Positions 26,435 to 33,432 of a stretch of 64,000 bases of DNA are shown here, in pieces (the stretch's first letter is position 1; the number at the start of each line of letters is the position of its first letter). The notes beneath the pieces are model-generated. The model saw only the letters and a program-made list of their open reading frames with translations. It had not been told where the DNA came from and ran no database searches. The translations under genes were made by a program, and so were the position numbers. This DNA comes from Erinaceus europaeus (taxonomy: Eukaryota; Chordata; Mammalia; Eulipotyphla; Erinaceidae), in the NCBI RefSeq assembly GCF_950295315.1, contig NC_080165.1, positions 10,531,723-10,595,722 on the forward strand. Reading direction: 5' to 3'.

Positions 26435-28364
26435 ACATGCACACACACACACTTTGAGTTGTTTGAGTTGTAAGCTGAGTGAGGAGTTTTTTTTTTTTCA
26501 TGGAATACCATCTTTATTTGAGAGAAAGATTGACATGAGCATTTTCAAGGAGTTTTTTTAACCCGTGATGAGCAGAGTGCAAGGTTCTAGATAGTTTCCC
26601 CAAAATGCTTGTTACATTTTTGAACATTTCCTCATACTGAAATGTTTAACTAAGCAGAACTTGGACTGGAGTTGGTGTATTGCACCAAAGTCAAAGATTC
26701 TGGGGTCCTATGTGCTAATGCCAAGCCGTTTCCTCAGGCTCTCAACTTAGTATTTTATCTCAGATCCTGAACTAAAGTTTTATGTGGGATTTTTGACACT
26801 AGAACATAGAGAATTCACTTTGACTTTTAAAATTATGAAGCCCTGGACTTGGTAGTATGGTTTTATTTGAAGAACACAAACCTTTGATTACACTTTTGGC
26901 ATTTTTTTTTTGTACTGTATTGTAGTTGTCTGTTTATATGCCTACCAGATAGTGAAATCTCAAAATAAAGACAGCATTTTGTACTATCATTGAATAAGCT
27001 TCCTGTAAGATGTTTTGTGCTAAATAAAAATACTAGATGAAGAAGACACTGGGGAGTTGGGCAGTAGCACACTGGGTTAAGTAGACATAACCCAAAACGC
27101 AAGGACCTTACACTTTCTTTCTCTATCCAAAATAACAAAATACATCATGAAAGAACAAATGTCACATTGTTTTGAAAAAAGCTTAGAGGTATGCTAAATA
27201 ATGATAATAAACATTACTATTACTTTCAATATTTTTTAAATTATTGGAGTTTAAAAGAAATAATCCCTATGAGTATATTACAACCTTCCTCTCTGATTAC
27301 TAAGGGAATGAATATGCTTCACTTACATTAGACAATCAATAAACAGTAACAACAGTTATGGTAGCATCTATTTCATAGCATTTCTTCCATATTTGACACT
27401 GAATGCCTTCTTTCAGTCAGTCACCATTTCCAATCAGAATTCTGCATTTACTTACTTTATAGAGTTCAGAAATTTATTCTTAAGATTATAGTATGTGTTT
27501 ACATTTTTTCTTCTGATCTTAAAGAATCTATCCTCCTTCACATTATTATAAAATCTTGAGTTATTCACTTTTGATTAAAACTCTCTTTATTCCCATGTCA
27601 TTCTAAAAAAAAAATTTTTTATCTAAGGGCTCCAAATGAAACCCAGGACCCCTTATCAATAGTTCATTTTTTTCCCTCTAAAAATCACTCAAAAGTTTTT
27701 AAAATGGGGGGTTGGTATTCTTAGACTTTGTAGACTAGTGATCAGTTCGGTGGAAATGTCAAACCATTTCAGAGCAGGCAGGCAATGGGAGAAACTGATC
27801 ATTATTTCAGTCTTCAATTTCTATGTCTGATATTCTAATTGACACAAATAATATTTAACATAATCATAGAAAGACCACATGTCGTGGTCAGGGAGATGGC
27901 ACAGTGAATAAAGCATTGGACTCTCAAGCATGAGGTCCTGAGTTCGATCCCCGGCAGCACATGTACCAGAGTGATGTCTGGTTCTTTCTCTCTCCTCCTA
28001 CCTACCTCATTAATAAATAAATAAAATCTTTAAAACAAAATCACATGCCACAGCACAAACATAAATACCCTTAGCACACATAAATGCCACAAACACATAA
28101 TTCTGTAAGCAGTCCCAGTGCTGAGCTCGAGTCGACACAATATTCAAAGGTTTCTCATTCTGAGAACCTCAACATCGTTTGAATAGATTAGTAGACTGTC
28201 AACTCACGAGGATATAACTCCATGGATCTATCCGCGCCAGTGGCGTTGGTTCTGTTGAGTTGCTGGTTTGTAGTCTGATCCGTTTCATATTCGACATAGA
28301 AGAAAAATAAAATAATTATGGCCACCTCCAGGCCAATGGCCATGAGAGGGAATTTGAACCTCAT
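5409..28364 (-). CDS. RHAG: RHAG, Rh-associated glycoprotein, ten coding exons (whole gene span)
   Basis: This is a polytopic Amt/Rh-family channel of the red-cell membrane that passes ammonia, and probably CO2, and is the core partner of the Rh blood-group complex. Joining exons 28364-28208, 18641-18458, 17302-17152, 14542-14395, 14148-13982, 9474-9337, 8538-8417, 6485-6412, 6189-6116 and 5483-5409 gives 1290 nt, 429 residues plus stop, with every junction in phase. Visible landmarks are N-terminal [10 protein letters not shown], pore-lining twin histidines H175 (in [12 protein letters not shown]) and H334 (in [10 protein letters not shown]), the expected Phe-gate positions F120 and F225, and I61/F65, which are mutated in human overhydrated stomatocytosis. 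N37 lies in an N-x-T sequon. The family assignment is by direct recognition of the human protein pattern. The human protein is 409 residues; this model is longer mainly because of a 24-residue exon-10 tail. The introns are filled with SINEs, L1 and repeat X. Confidence 0.97.
6116..6189 (-). CDS. RHAG: RHAG exon 9, residues 381-405
   Basis: Acceptor GTTCACAG|GC completes Gly, then [20 protein letters not shown] and VYWE. The donor GAG|GTACTG is weaker than the others. If it is not used, the frame stays open to a stop at 6020-6022 and gives an alternative tail. Confidence 0.95.
6412..6485 (-). CDS. RHAG: RHAG exon 8, residues 356-381
   Basis: Acceptor TTTCTTAG|G. The exon encodes [20 protein letters not shown] and GLIT, the last membrane span. 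Donor G|GTCAGT. With exon 7 the junction reads GASD-K-STTAMQ, one residue longer than human GASNTSMAMQ. Confidence 0.94.
6570..6717. other. GC-richer unique segment with CACCC-type boxes in RHAG intron 7
   Basis: GGGCGTGG occurs at 6603-6610 and 6668-6675 (complement CCACGCCC, a KLF/Sp-type box). A WGATAR match AGATAA is at 6945-6950, beyond the CT tract. No repeat family recognised. Confidence 0.3.
6718..6932 (+). repeat. (CT)n microsatellite and polypyrimidine tract
   Basis: Uninterrupted CT from 6724 to 6766, then CTCCT-type pyrimidine sequence. It lies in RHAG intron 7. Confidence 0.95.
7128..7190 (-). mobile_element. SINE-C-like fragment
   Basis: TTATTAATTAGTGAGAGAGA followed by GTGCCAGGAACTGAGG resembles the left end of a minus-strand SINE-C. 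Confidence 0.35.
7822..7948 (+). mobile_element. Degenerate SINE-D-like element
   Basis: GTTGAATTCCTTTAATACCA ... CATAAGCCAGAATTGAGTAG resembles the SINE-D body. Confidence 0.45.
7953..8252 (+). mobile_element. SINE-A
   Basis: GGTGTCGGGTGGTAACTCAA head; AATATATATATATATATTAA tail. It ends about 165 bases from RHAG exon 7. Confidence 0.92.
8417..8538 (-). CDS. RHAG: RHAG exon 7, residues 316-355
   Basis: Acceptor CTCCTTTAG|CCA gives [20 protein letters not shown], aligning with human PLFTTKLRIHD. A later TTCTAG is a coding Ser-Arg, not the acceptor. The exon contains H334, the second pore histidine, and [18 protein letters not shown]. Donor AA|GTGAGT. Confidence 0.95.
8842..9067 (-). mobile_element. 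SINE-B
   Basis: ACTTGACATTTTC (8829-8841) and ACTTGATATTTTC (9071-9083) flank it. Confidence 0.9.
9337..9474 (-). CDS. RHAG: RHAG exon 6, residues 270-315
   Basis: Acceptor CCACACAG|GTT. The exon encodes [20 protein letters not shown], then [11 protein letters not shown] and GFKFLT. The donor is ACG|GTCAGT. Reading past it meets a stop within about eleven codons, so splicing is required here. Confidence 0.97.
9567..10823 (-). repeat. Repeat X, about 1.26 kb copy in RHAG intron 5
   Basis: The A-rich end is at 9567 on the minus strand and the element extends to about 10823. Hallmarks are 'GGGTCCATACTCCCAGAGGG' and 'TCCTGATATTGGGGCAGCTT'. It is one of the two longest X copies. Confidence 0.85.
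10907..11135 (+). mobile_element. SINE-A, head missing
   Basis: It starts at the GAAGCTCCCCACCTACAGGG box, so the tRNA-like promoter is lost. The tail is AATAAATAAATAAATATAAA. Confidence 0.88.
11676..11875 (+). mobile_element. SINE-B with perfect 18-bp target duplication
   Basis: TTAAAGCAAAAAGATCCT occurs at 11658-11675 and 11876-11893. It looks recent. Confidence 0.93.
11894..12500. other. RHAG intron 5, unassigned
   Basis: GAAACACTGCAGAGGGTTTC and TGGTAACATCTTACAGGATC look like an old dispersed repeat, but I cannot name it. Confidence 0.35.
12578..12840 (-). mobile_element. SINE-A
   Basis: AAGATTTTTT is duplicated at 12568-12577 and 12841-12850. A CT-rich run lies on the left (12505-12545). 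Confidence 0.9.
12851..13029 (-). mobile_element. SINE-B
   Basis: It abuts the SINE-A at 12578-12840. Body ACCACTTATGAAGCTTTCCC. Confidence 0.85.
13030..13659. other. RHAG intron 5, unassigned
   Basis: AT-rich with homopolymer runs; a short C-rich patch near 13400. No gene seen. Confidence 0.4.
13660..13926 (-). mobile_element. SINE-A variant with GA expansion
   Basis: GAGAGAGACAGAGAGA array at 13738-13795 inside the SINE; head near 13926. It ends 56 bases from RHAG exon 5. Confidence 0.8.
13982..14148 (-). CDS. RHAG: RHAG exon 5, residues 214-269
   Basis: Acceptor GCTGCAG|GC. The exon encodes [17 protein letters not shown] (F225 in the PSF motif), [19 protein letters not shown] and RGRLDM. 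Donor ATG|GTAAGT. It is the most strongly conserved Rh-family block in the window. Confidence 0.98.
14348..14386 (+). repeat. (CT)n(GT)n microsatellite beside the RHAG exon 4 donor
   Basis: CTCTCT then GTGTGT repeats end about 8 bases from the exon 4 boundary at 14395, so on the minus strand the repeat begins just inside intron 4. Confidence 0.95.
14395..14542 (-). CDS. RHAG: RHAG exon 4, residues 165-213
   Basis: Acceptor TTTCAG|GCA is in phase 0. The exon encodes [18 protein letters not shown] with H175, the first histidine of the twin-His pore pair, then [17 protein letters not shown]. Donor G|GTGAGT lies only a few bases from a GT/CT microsatellite. Confidence 0.97.
14622..14817 (-). mobile_element. 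SINE-B
   Basis: Partly diverged: CACCTGCAGCACTGTTTCTG body; head ACCACTGCTGACCCCC at 14817. Confidence 0.8.
14881..15148 (+). mobile_element. SINE-A with perfect 18-bp target duplication
   Basis: AAGAGAAAGGAAAATTAT lies at 14863-14880 and 15149-15166. Head GGGAGCCGGGTGGTGGCACA. Confidence 0.93.
15225..15362 (+). mobile_element. L1 ORF2 fragment (old)
   Basis: It resembles the ORF2 C-terminal region 'AGAGAAACGCCAGTTAAAAC ... CACCTCAGACCAGTGAGAA', cut by a repeat X insertion at 15363. Confidence 0.75.
15363..16343 (+). repeat. Repeat X copy with perfect 18-bp target duplication
   Basis: It begins TGAGCTCGGAGCTCAGATCA and ends with ACTAATAAAAAATTTAAAA. AGAAAAAGATGGTTCACA occurs on both sides (15345-15362 and 16344-16361). 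The long duplication, 5' truncation and A-rich 3' end show target-primed (LINE-type) insertion. Confidence 0.9.
16362..17151. other. RHAG intron 3, unassigned
   Basis: Unique AT-rich sequence up to the exon 3 donor; CACTGTCAGTCTTCTC-type text suggests an old repeat, unproven. Confidence 0.4.
17152..17302 (-). CDS. RHAG: RHAG exon 3, residues 115-164
   Basis: After CTTTCAG|C the exon encodes [20 protein letters not shown] and runs to AEQFK, with donor AAG|GTAAGG. It holds the conserved NADF motif with F120, the expected outer Phe gate, and membrane spans at about residues 122-142 and 145-160. Confidence 0.97.
17370..17694 (+). mobile_element. SINE-A-long
   Basis: CTATGAACTG is duplicated at 17360-17369 and 17695-17704. 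The long-form module is GAGCAGTGGATTCATGGTGC. Confidence 0.92.
18063..18336 (-). mobile_element. SINE-A-long
   Basis: CAGGGTTATCACTGGAGCTT on the left, head GGGGCCAGGCGGTGG in reverse on the right. A G-run is at 18283-18292. Confidence 0.88.
18458..18641 (-). CDS. RHAG: RHAG exon 2, residues 53-114
   Basis: Acceptor TTTTCAG|TG completes a Leu codon, then [14 protein letters not shown]..., two membrane spans (about residues 59-78 and 81-100) and the loop ending HVGIN. I61 and F65 are present. The donor is AG|GTGAGC, and the last codon is completed by the first base of exon 3 to give Ser. Confidence 0.97.
18700..20425 (+). mobile_element. L1 retrotransposon, 3' part of ORF2 and 3'UTR, with an internal piece of repeat X
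   Basis: ORF2 sequence ([20 protein letters not shown]) runs to about 19242, gives way to repeat X (19243-19616), then resumes at AGAGATCCAAAAGGCTGAGA through the Cys motif ([18 protein letters not shown], 19756-19812). A 3'UTR with GCACCAAAGTAAAAGACTCT and an A-rich end near 20425 follow. It has several stops and is inactive. It lies in RHAG intron 1. Confidence 0.93.
19243..19616 (+). repeat. Repeat X internal fragment inside an L1 ORF2
   Basis: It starts CCTTTGGAATATAACTAAAA and ends at GGGTCCATACTCCCAAAG, lacking the A-rich end of repeat X. The L1 flanks resume with only a short gap in ORF2. Confidence 0.8.
20441..20712 (+). mobile_element. SINE-A-long, diverged
   Basis: GCCGGGAGATGCACACTGGG head; end module ATTCATAGTGCTGGCATCG. 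It lies between two L1 3' ends. Confidence 0.8.
20713..21064 (+). mobile_element. Older L1 3' end
   Basis: The ORF2 terminus (GGATGGAATACCACTCAGCT ... GTGAGATAAGCC) and 3'UTR (ACCAGAGCAAAGGACTCTGA) end in an A-run. It is more diverged than the neighbouring L1 at 18.7-20.4 kb. Confidence 0.85.
21161..22445 (+). repeat. Repeat X, two partial copies in tandem
   Basis: A 3'-type piece at 21161-21340 (GACCTCTCCAGTGTGTCTCG) is followed by a nearly complete variant to 22445, ending ATTAAATCACTAACATAAAA. The second copy carries the GATA/GACA microsatellite. Confidence 0.75.
22221..22280 (+). repeat. Compound (GATA)n(GACA)n microsatellite
   Basis: About seven GATA units run into about eight GACA units with no interruption, inside repeat X. 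Confidence 0.95.
22845..23570 (+). mobile_element. Solo LTR of an endogenous retrovirus, 726 bp
   Basis: It begins TGTGGGACTATGTG and ends GAACGCCAGCA, the TG...CA termini of an LTR. A perfect 6-bp duplication AACACA flanks it (22839-22844 and 23571-23576). An AATAAA near 23440 would be the LTR polyadenylation signal. No internal gag or pol follows. The 6-bp duplication favours a class II (ERVK-like) integrase. The same LTR family recurs at 56027. Confidence 0.9.
23577..24095. other. RHAG intron 1, nothing recognised
   Basis: Unique sequence after the solo LTR, with a short C-rich CCCACCCCCAACCCCC run near 24030. Confidence 0.4.
24096..24287 (-). mobile_element. Degenerate tRNA-SINE
   Basis: CTTGCAGCACTGCTTCACTG body and CACCTGCAGGTGACATGCAG; closer to SINE-A/B heads than to C or D. 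Confidence 0.65.
24331..24362 (+). repeat. (AAAT)n microsatellite
   Basis: About seven AAAT units. Confidence 0.9.
24363..24983. other. RHAG intron 1, nothing recognised
   Basis: AT-rich; a short (TG)n at 24694-24708. Confidence 0.4.
24984..25095 (+). repeat. Polypurine (GGA/GAA)n tract
   Basis: Over 110 bases with almost no pyrimidine on the plus strand, in GAGGA and GAAGA units. Confidence 0.95.
25096..25180 (+). mobile_element. SINE-A-long 3' module only
   Basis: GAGCGGTGGATTCATAATGC ... CAGAAATAACTCTGGTGGCA. The SINE body is replaced by the purine tract at 24984-25095. Confidence 0.8.
25472..25732 (+). mobile_element. SINE-A-long
   Basis: GGCCCGGCGGTGATGCACAC head; module GAGCAATGGGTTTGTAGCAC. 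Confidence 0.85.
25744..26082 (+). mobile_element. SINE-A-long
   Basis: GGTTTGGGCGGTGGCGCAGC head and a full module. It sits directly behind the copy at 25472-25732, and a (TA)n run follows. Confidence 0.92.
26083..26104 (+). repeat. (TA)n microsatellite
   Basis: Eleven or so TA units at the end of a SINE-A-long. Confidence 0.9.
26392..26452 (+). repeat. (CA)n microsatellite
   Basis: About 20 CA units, interrupted by CCACATG. CCACCAGGGTTATCAC on its left looks like the start of a minus-strand SINE-A-long whose body is lost. Confidence 0.93.
26657..26705 (+). mobile_element. L1 3'UTR scrap
   Basis: About 50 bases (AACTTGGACTGGAGTTGGTG ... GCACCAAAGTCAAAGATTCT) match the L1 3'UTRs at 20.2 and 57.0 kb. 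Confidence 0.6.
27051..27135 (+). mobile_element. SINE-A head with internal deletion
   Basis: GGGGAGTTGGGCAGTAGCAC head runs to CGCAAGGACC, then jumps to the TCTTTCTCTATCC end. Confidence 0.75.
27136..27883. other. RHAG intron 1, nothing recognised
   Basis: AT-rich unique sequence near exon 1. Confidence 0.4.
27884..28037 (+). mobile_element. SINE-C
   Basis: TTGGACTCTCAAGCATGAGG and GTTCGATCCCCGGCAGCAC (a box B-like segment). It lies about 170 bases from the RHAG exon 1 donor, in intron 1. Confidence 0.9.
28208..28364 (-). CDS. RHAG: RHAG exon 1, start codon, residues 1-52
   Basis: ATG at 28364-28362 begins [14 protein letters not shown], a first membrane span, followed by the VEYETDQ signature and the extracellular loop. 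The loop carries two sequons, N37-R-T and N40-A-T. The exon ends ...ELYP plus one base before donor C|GTGAGT. This start is the family start; upstream sequence has no in-frame extension that looks coding. Confidence 0.97.
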
Positions 28365-28759
28365 GTCTGTGGTAAAGGACAGAGGCACAGTGAGGGTTTC
28401 ACAGGCTGTGGGAGGTTGATAAGAACAGAGAGCCTGCTCTGGGTGTCCAAGGCACTCCACACAAAAAAATAAATAAATGAATGAAAAGCAAGCCTGGTGA
28501 GAATGCTCCACCCACAGGACAGAACCAGCTTTTATAACTAAATTGTTGCTCTAAAGGTAGATTTTCAAAATACATCAAGTAGACTGGGGGAAAAAGGCAG
28601 GTGATAGCAAAGATCTAGTGTTCAAAGTGTTTAAGCTCTGTTTAACTTAATTTAGGAGACTGTTGTCATGTCTTGTCTGACAGGCCCTGCGTAATGTTCT
28701 ATAAGAGACACAACACTAAACAAAATATAGAATGTTCTTTTAACTTTCTTAAGAAGAAG
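28365..28759 (-). other. RHAG 5'UTR and proximal promoter region
   Basis: It carries the candidate GATA site and ends at a repeat X copy. The transcription start is not determinable by eye. Confidence 0.45.
28417..28423 (+). promoter_or_regulatory. Candidate GATA-factor site upstream of the RHAG start
   Basis: TGATAAG (a WGATAR match) lies about 55 bases upstream of the ATG. RHAG is an erythroid gene and its human promoter is reported to depend on GATA-1. Whether this copy lies in the promoter or inside the 5'UTR cannot be told here, and short matches are common by chance. Confidence 0.3.
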
Positions 28760-29095
28760 AATCCTGACTTCCCTGGGAAGGCAACCTCACCAATGAGTCC
28801 TGAAATCCCACCTTTCCAGAGCCTTACCTCACTAGGGAAAGATAGAGATGGGCTGGGGGTATGTCCTTGTCCAGTGAAGAGGCTATTATAGAAGACAGAC
28901 CTCCCACCTTCTGCTCCCCATAAAAAATGTTGGTCCATACTTTCAGAGAGATAAAAAAAAAAAATAAGGAAACTTCCAATGGAGGAGATGGGACACAGAA
29001 CTCTGGAGGTAGAAATTGTGTGGGATTGTACCCTTTTATTCCACAATCTTGTTGATCATTATTTAAATTACTAATACATTTAAAATAATAAAGAA
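28760..29095 (+). repeat. Repeat X 3' fragment just upstream of RHAG
   Basis: It runs from TCCTGACTTCCCTGGGAAGG to GGTAGAAATTGTGTGGGATT and an A-rich end. It is about 400 bases above the RHAG start codon, so it bounds the proximal promoter. Confidence 0.8.
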
Positions 29096-29183
29096 GAAAA
29101 AGAAGCATCAAATTGGGAAGATGAGCATATAAACAAATGATTGTGTAGAAGCAGATAATGAAACAGTGGTTAGAAATTATTAT

Positions 29184-29469
29184 AGGGAGCCGGGCTGTAG
29201 TGCAGCGGGTTAAGCGCAGGTGGCGCAAAGCATAAGGACCGGCATAAGGATCCCGGTTCGAACCCCGGCTCCCCACCTGCAGGGGAGTCGCTTCACAGGC
29301 GGTGAAGCAGGTCTGCAGGTGTCTATCTTTCTCTCCTCCTCTCTGTCTTCCCCTCCCTCTCTACATTTCTCTCTGTCCTATGCAACAACGACAACAACAA
29401 TAATAACTACAACAATAAAACAACAAGGGCAACAAAAGGGAATAAATATATATAAAAAAAATAAAAAAA
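29184..29469 (+). mobile_element. SINE-A
   Basis: AGAAATTATTAT is duplicated at 29172-29183 and 29470-29481. First of three clustered copies. Confidence 0.92.
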
Positions 29470-29484
29470 AGAAATTATTATGAA

Positions 29485-29795
29485 GGGAGTCGGTGGTAGG
29501 GCAGCAGGTTAAGCACAGGTGGTACAAAACGCAAGGACTGACATCAGGATCTCAGTTCGAGTCCCCGGCTCCCCACCTGCAGGGGCGTTGCTTCACAGGC
29601 GGTGAAGCAGGTCTGCAGGTGTCTTTCTTTCCCCCTCTCTGTCTTCCCCTCCTCTCTCCATGTCTCTCTGTCCTATCCAACAACGATAACATCAGTAACA
29701 AAAACAATAATAACTACAACAACAATAAAAAAACAACAACAAGGGCAACAAAAGGGAAATAAATAAATAAATATATATTAAAAAAATTTTTAAAA
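29485..29795 (+). mobile_element. SINE-A
   Basis: GGGAGTCGGTGGTAGGGCAG head; begins a few bases after the previous copy's duplication. Confidence 0.9.
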
Positions 29796-29943
29796 AGAGA
29801 CAGAGACAAAGAGGCAGAGAGGGAGTGAGAGACCAGAGGGCTTACTTCCTGTCCAACAACAATGACATCAATAACAACAATAGCTACAACAATGAAAAAC
29901 AAAGGCAATAACAACAAAAAAGGAAAATAAATATTTTTTAAAA
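29796..29943 (+). mobile_element. SINE-A fragment
   Basis: Purine-rich start, then CCTGTCCAACAACAATGACA and the A-rich tail. GAAATTATAATGAA at its right echoes the GAAATTATTATGAA before 29485. Confidence 0.7.
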
Positions 29944-29956
29944 GAAATTATAATGA

Positions 29957-30454
29957 AGTTTAAATGAGGCAGCAATTGATTTTGCCTGAGTTCAAAAATA
30001 TTTGCATATGGAACCATTTATATGGGCTGATTAATAGTGTAGGCATTTACCTTAACACAGAGGAAGCAGAATCACACTTAGAAAAGCGTGGTGTATTTGA
30101 GGGGCAACAATTAATTAGGTAAAATTGACTACAGGAAAGACGGCCAGCGGTGAATTACAATGGTGAGCTCACCAGGTTGGAAGGGCCTTGCAATTAAGAT
30201 GGAGCATACTTAGAAACGTGAACTCACGAACAGAGGAAGACTATGAAGTGATAGGAGAAGTGATTCTGCTTATTTAGGACAATCTTTTTCTTCAATCCTT
30301 AATTCGTCTCACATTAATGTGTACGTATGAGTACAAACATGTTAAAGTAAGTTTTTAGTCTTAAGAAAAAGGGACCTAGATTTGTTGACAATCACATGTA
30401 GATAAAATGCTGAGTGACTCTCAACACTACCATGATAATTTGATATCCATTCTA
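29957..30454. other. Intergenic, nothing recognised
   Basis: AT-rich unique sequence upstream of RHAG. Confidence 0.4.
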
Positions 30455-30522
30455 ATTGCTTCTCGATCTTTTGACTAAGAGCAAGTTCTTATCAGTTTAA
30501 TATCTGATACATCCACAATCCG
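30455..30522 (+). pseudogene. U2 snRNA fragment with internal deletion
   Basis: ATTGCTTCTCGATCTTTTGA and TTCTTATCAGTTTAATATCT followed by GATACATCC match the first 80 or so nucleotides of U2. About 11 bases are missing between them, where the branch-site-pairing GUAGUA lies. The 3' half is absent, so it is a dead fragment. Confidence 0.85.
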
Positions 30523-30701
30523 TTCTAAAATCATTCTCATAACAGAATAGAACAGTGTTTAAAAACGTACATTGAGAAATTAAACAAATTTTCAGCTCCA
30601 GAAGATCATGTAAATAATATAAAGGTAGAGAAACATGAAAATGATGGATGTCTAGACCAGATTTTGCTTCACAATAAATGCTAATAAAAGACAGAAATGG
30701 G

Positions 30702-30911
30702 GGCCAGGTGGTGGCTCGCCTGGTTGAGTGCACATATTACAATGCACAAGGCCCCGGGTTCAAGCCCCTGGTCCTCACCTGAAGGGGGAAAGTTTCATGA
30801 GTGGTGAAGCAGGGCTGCAGGTGTCTGTCTCTCTCCTTCTCTATCACCCCCTTCCCTCTTGATTTCTGGCTGTCTCTATCCAATAAATAAATATAATTAA
30901 AAAAAATTTTT
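30702..30911 (+). mobile_element. SINE-B
   Basis: AAGACAGAAATGGG is duplicated at 30688-30701 and 30912-30925. Confidence 0.93.
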
Positions 30912-31218
30912 AAGACAGAAATGGGCACACAATTTTTTCTTCTTTTACTTACCAGAGCACTGCTATTCTCTGGCTTATGGAGGTGCCCCTGTCATGAAAG
31001 TCTGTGCTGTGACCCTGAATTTGGATTTTGTCAAACTCTTCAGATTTATGGAGATGTTGATATGAATTTACATTTTAGTGATATGAATTTACATTTTAGT
31101 TGAATAATGTGGTGAATCTCATTAATTGATTTTCATTTTCTTAATTTTATTTTTATTCTCTTTTTCTTTAAAATTTTTAAACATTATTTTTATTTATTGG
31201 ATAAAGAATCATAAATTG

Positions 31219-31420
31219 GGGCCGGGCAATGGTGCACCTGGTTAAGAGCACACATTACAGTCCGTAAAGACCCAGGTTCAAGCCTCTGGTCCCCACGTGC
31301 AGGGGAAAAGTTTCATGAGTGATGAAGTAGGAATGCAGGTGTCTGTCTCCCTCTCTATCCCCCTTCCCTCTAAATTTCTCTCTGTCCTATCAAATTAATA
31401 AAAGAAGTTAAAAAAGAAAA
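31219..31420 (+). mobile_element. SINE-B
   Basis: GGGGCCGGGCAATGGTGCAC head; tail AAGAAAAAGAAAAAAAAACC. Confidence 0.9.
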
Positions 31421-31559
31421 AGAAAAAAAAACCGACAAACGGGTTCATTTTGAATTCTGCTATGTTTCTGTAGCAAAGCATGAGACACTAGAACTAAGTG
31501 ACTTCCACTATATCAACCTATAATTAAAACCTTTTGAAAATGGCTATTTCTAAAACATT

Positions 31560-32889
31560 TCCCATCCCTTTCATTGGAAGCTTTGCTATTCTTTATCCCT
31601 CTGGGAATATGGACCCAGGATCTTTATGGGGTGAAGAAAGTGGGAGTTCTGATTTCTGTAATTGCTTCTCTGCTGGACATGGACGTTGATAGGTCACTGC
31701 TTACTCCCATTCTATTCCTATCTTTCCCTAGTGAGTCAGGGCTCTGGGAAGGTGGGGTTCCAGGACTCATTGGTGAGGTCTTCTGCCCTTGGAAGTCAGG
31801 TTGGTCTCATGGTAGCATCTGCAGCTTGGTAGCTGAAAAGCTTTAAGATATAAAGCAGAACCTATTGTTTAATAATCAGGAGCCTAAAGGTAAGAATATA
31901 GCACATGGTATTTGGAGTCTTCATGTTGGACAACATTAGGAAGTCTATCTATGTTAGGTATATTCCAATAACTACTAATTTGTATATGCCCGTGACTACT
32001 AATTATTGCCTGAGCTCAATAGCTAACATTCAAGTGGGCTAAAAATATTGTCTGGGAAGGTGTTGCCAGAGTTACAAACAGGACTAGAAAGTTAGATCGG
32101 GGCAGAGAGTAGCTCCCAAGTATGGAAAAAGTTATAAGTACCATTAACTAAGCCCCATCAATCTGCCCTAGGGCCCATGTCTATTCATATTTAGCACAGG
32201 AGCCTATGTAACCCCTGCATCTCTGTTGGTCTGAACTCATAGCCCAAGGTCACAGTTAGGAACGTTCTAGGCTGCACTCAGTTCAGGGCCCATCTTCAGA
32301 GAGTGGCAGAGTATGTTGACCCAGCCTCCCTTTAGAGAGTGGGGCAGTTTCTGCCACTGTTGGTCTACACTAAGGGCAAAATCCTGGAGAGGCTCACAAG
32401 AGAGCTTATGATGTTGTTCCTCATGGAGATGACCAGTGATGGTGGAGAGAAGGATCCGTTAGAAGTCTAAGCCCATTGCAAAGACCAGTATAAGGATCCC
32501 AGTTCAAGCCCCCAGCTCCCCACCTGCAGGGGTGTCACTTGACAAGCAGTGAAGCAGGTCTGCAGGTGTCTATCTTTCTCTCTCCCTCTCTGTCTTCCCC
32601 TCCTCTCTCCATTTCTCTCTGTCCTATCCAACAATGATGACATCAACAACAACAATAATAATTACAACAATAAAAATAAAAGAAGTCTAAGCCCATCATA
32701 TCTATGTGGGAATCTCAGGATTCCCTGACTAGAGCTCTGGATGATGGAATGGCCTGGTAGTGACCAAAAGGGCCATCATTGAAATGTGTCGGTCTCTTGC
32801 CCTTCTAAAGCTTCTGTAGTCCTTACTTTATCTGACAGTGATTAAGGGAGATGAGATAGGAAGTAGGCTAGGAGGCTGTCGAAGTCTAA
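31560..32889 (-). repeat. Repeat X long copy, split by a SINE-A
   Basis: It runs from CTATTCTTTATCCCTCTGGG to about 32889 (minus orientation), with a SINE-A nested at 32476-32680. The SINE's own duplication shows X was there first. Confidence 0.82.
32476..32680 (+). mobile_element. SINE-A, 5'-truncated, nested in repeat X
   Basis: AGAAGTCTAAGCCCA lies at 32461-32475 and 32681-32695. Confidence 0.93.
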
Positions 32890-32892
32890 GTA

Positions 32893-33200
32893 GTGCCACA
32901 AGGACATGTTTCACCTCAGACTATGTCTAGAGACTCCAGGCCTGGAATGTCAACCCTCCAGCTCCATTACTCTGGTGAGAACTTTCCTAGCTCACAGGAC
33001 TCCTTAGTTCCATTTCAGGTGGTACACTTCTTAACAAAGTTAGAACCTAGATACAGACCGGGGCCCAAGGGGTAAGGCACATGTGCACATGCATCCAGAA
33101 GTTGGGGGAAATTTATACCTTAAAAGGAGAGTGCACAATCATGAGTAGTGACTCAATAAGTGCAGCAAGGGAGTAGAAAGACCTAAAAAAGACACCATAA
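32893..33200 (+). repeat. Repeat X fragment in opposite orientation
   Basis: CCTCAGACTATGTCTAGAGA ... CAGGTGGTACACTTCTTAAC matches the middle of the 45.4-46.7 kb copy. It abuts a minus-strand copy head to head. Confidence 0.7.
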
Positions 33201-33324
33201 AGTACTTAATCAGGTTAATATTTTTAAGTGTTGAGTTATACTGGCCGTAGAACTCATAACATGATCTCTCCATTTTTGCAACTTCAGATTCACTTTACCT
33301 TAGAAAAGTTGGTACACAGGATTG

Positions 33325-33432
33325 TTGCTGTGTGGACCAGGATTCTTCATGGGATGCAGAAGGTGGAAGGTCTGTCTTCTGTGACTGCTTCTCCGCTGGA
33401 CATGGATGTTGGCAGGTTGATCTATACAAAGC
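33325..33432 (-). repeat. Repeat X scrap
   Basis: GGGATGCAGAAGGTGGAAGG and GGACATGGATGTTGGCAGGT match the minus-orientation X 3' region. Confidence 0.7.

Noticed and set aside
27884..28037. tRNA gene, suggested by box A/B-like text such as GTTCGATCCC
   Set aside because: The same text recurs in dispersed SINE copies with A-rich tails; no cloverleaf with a proper acceptor stem was found.
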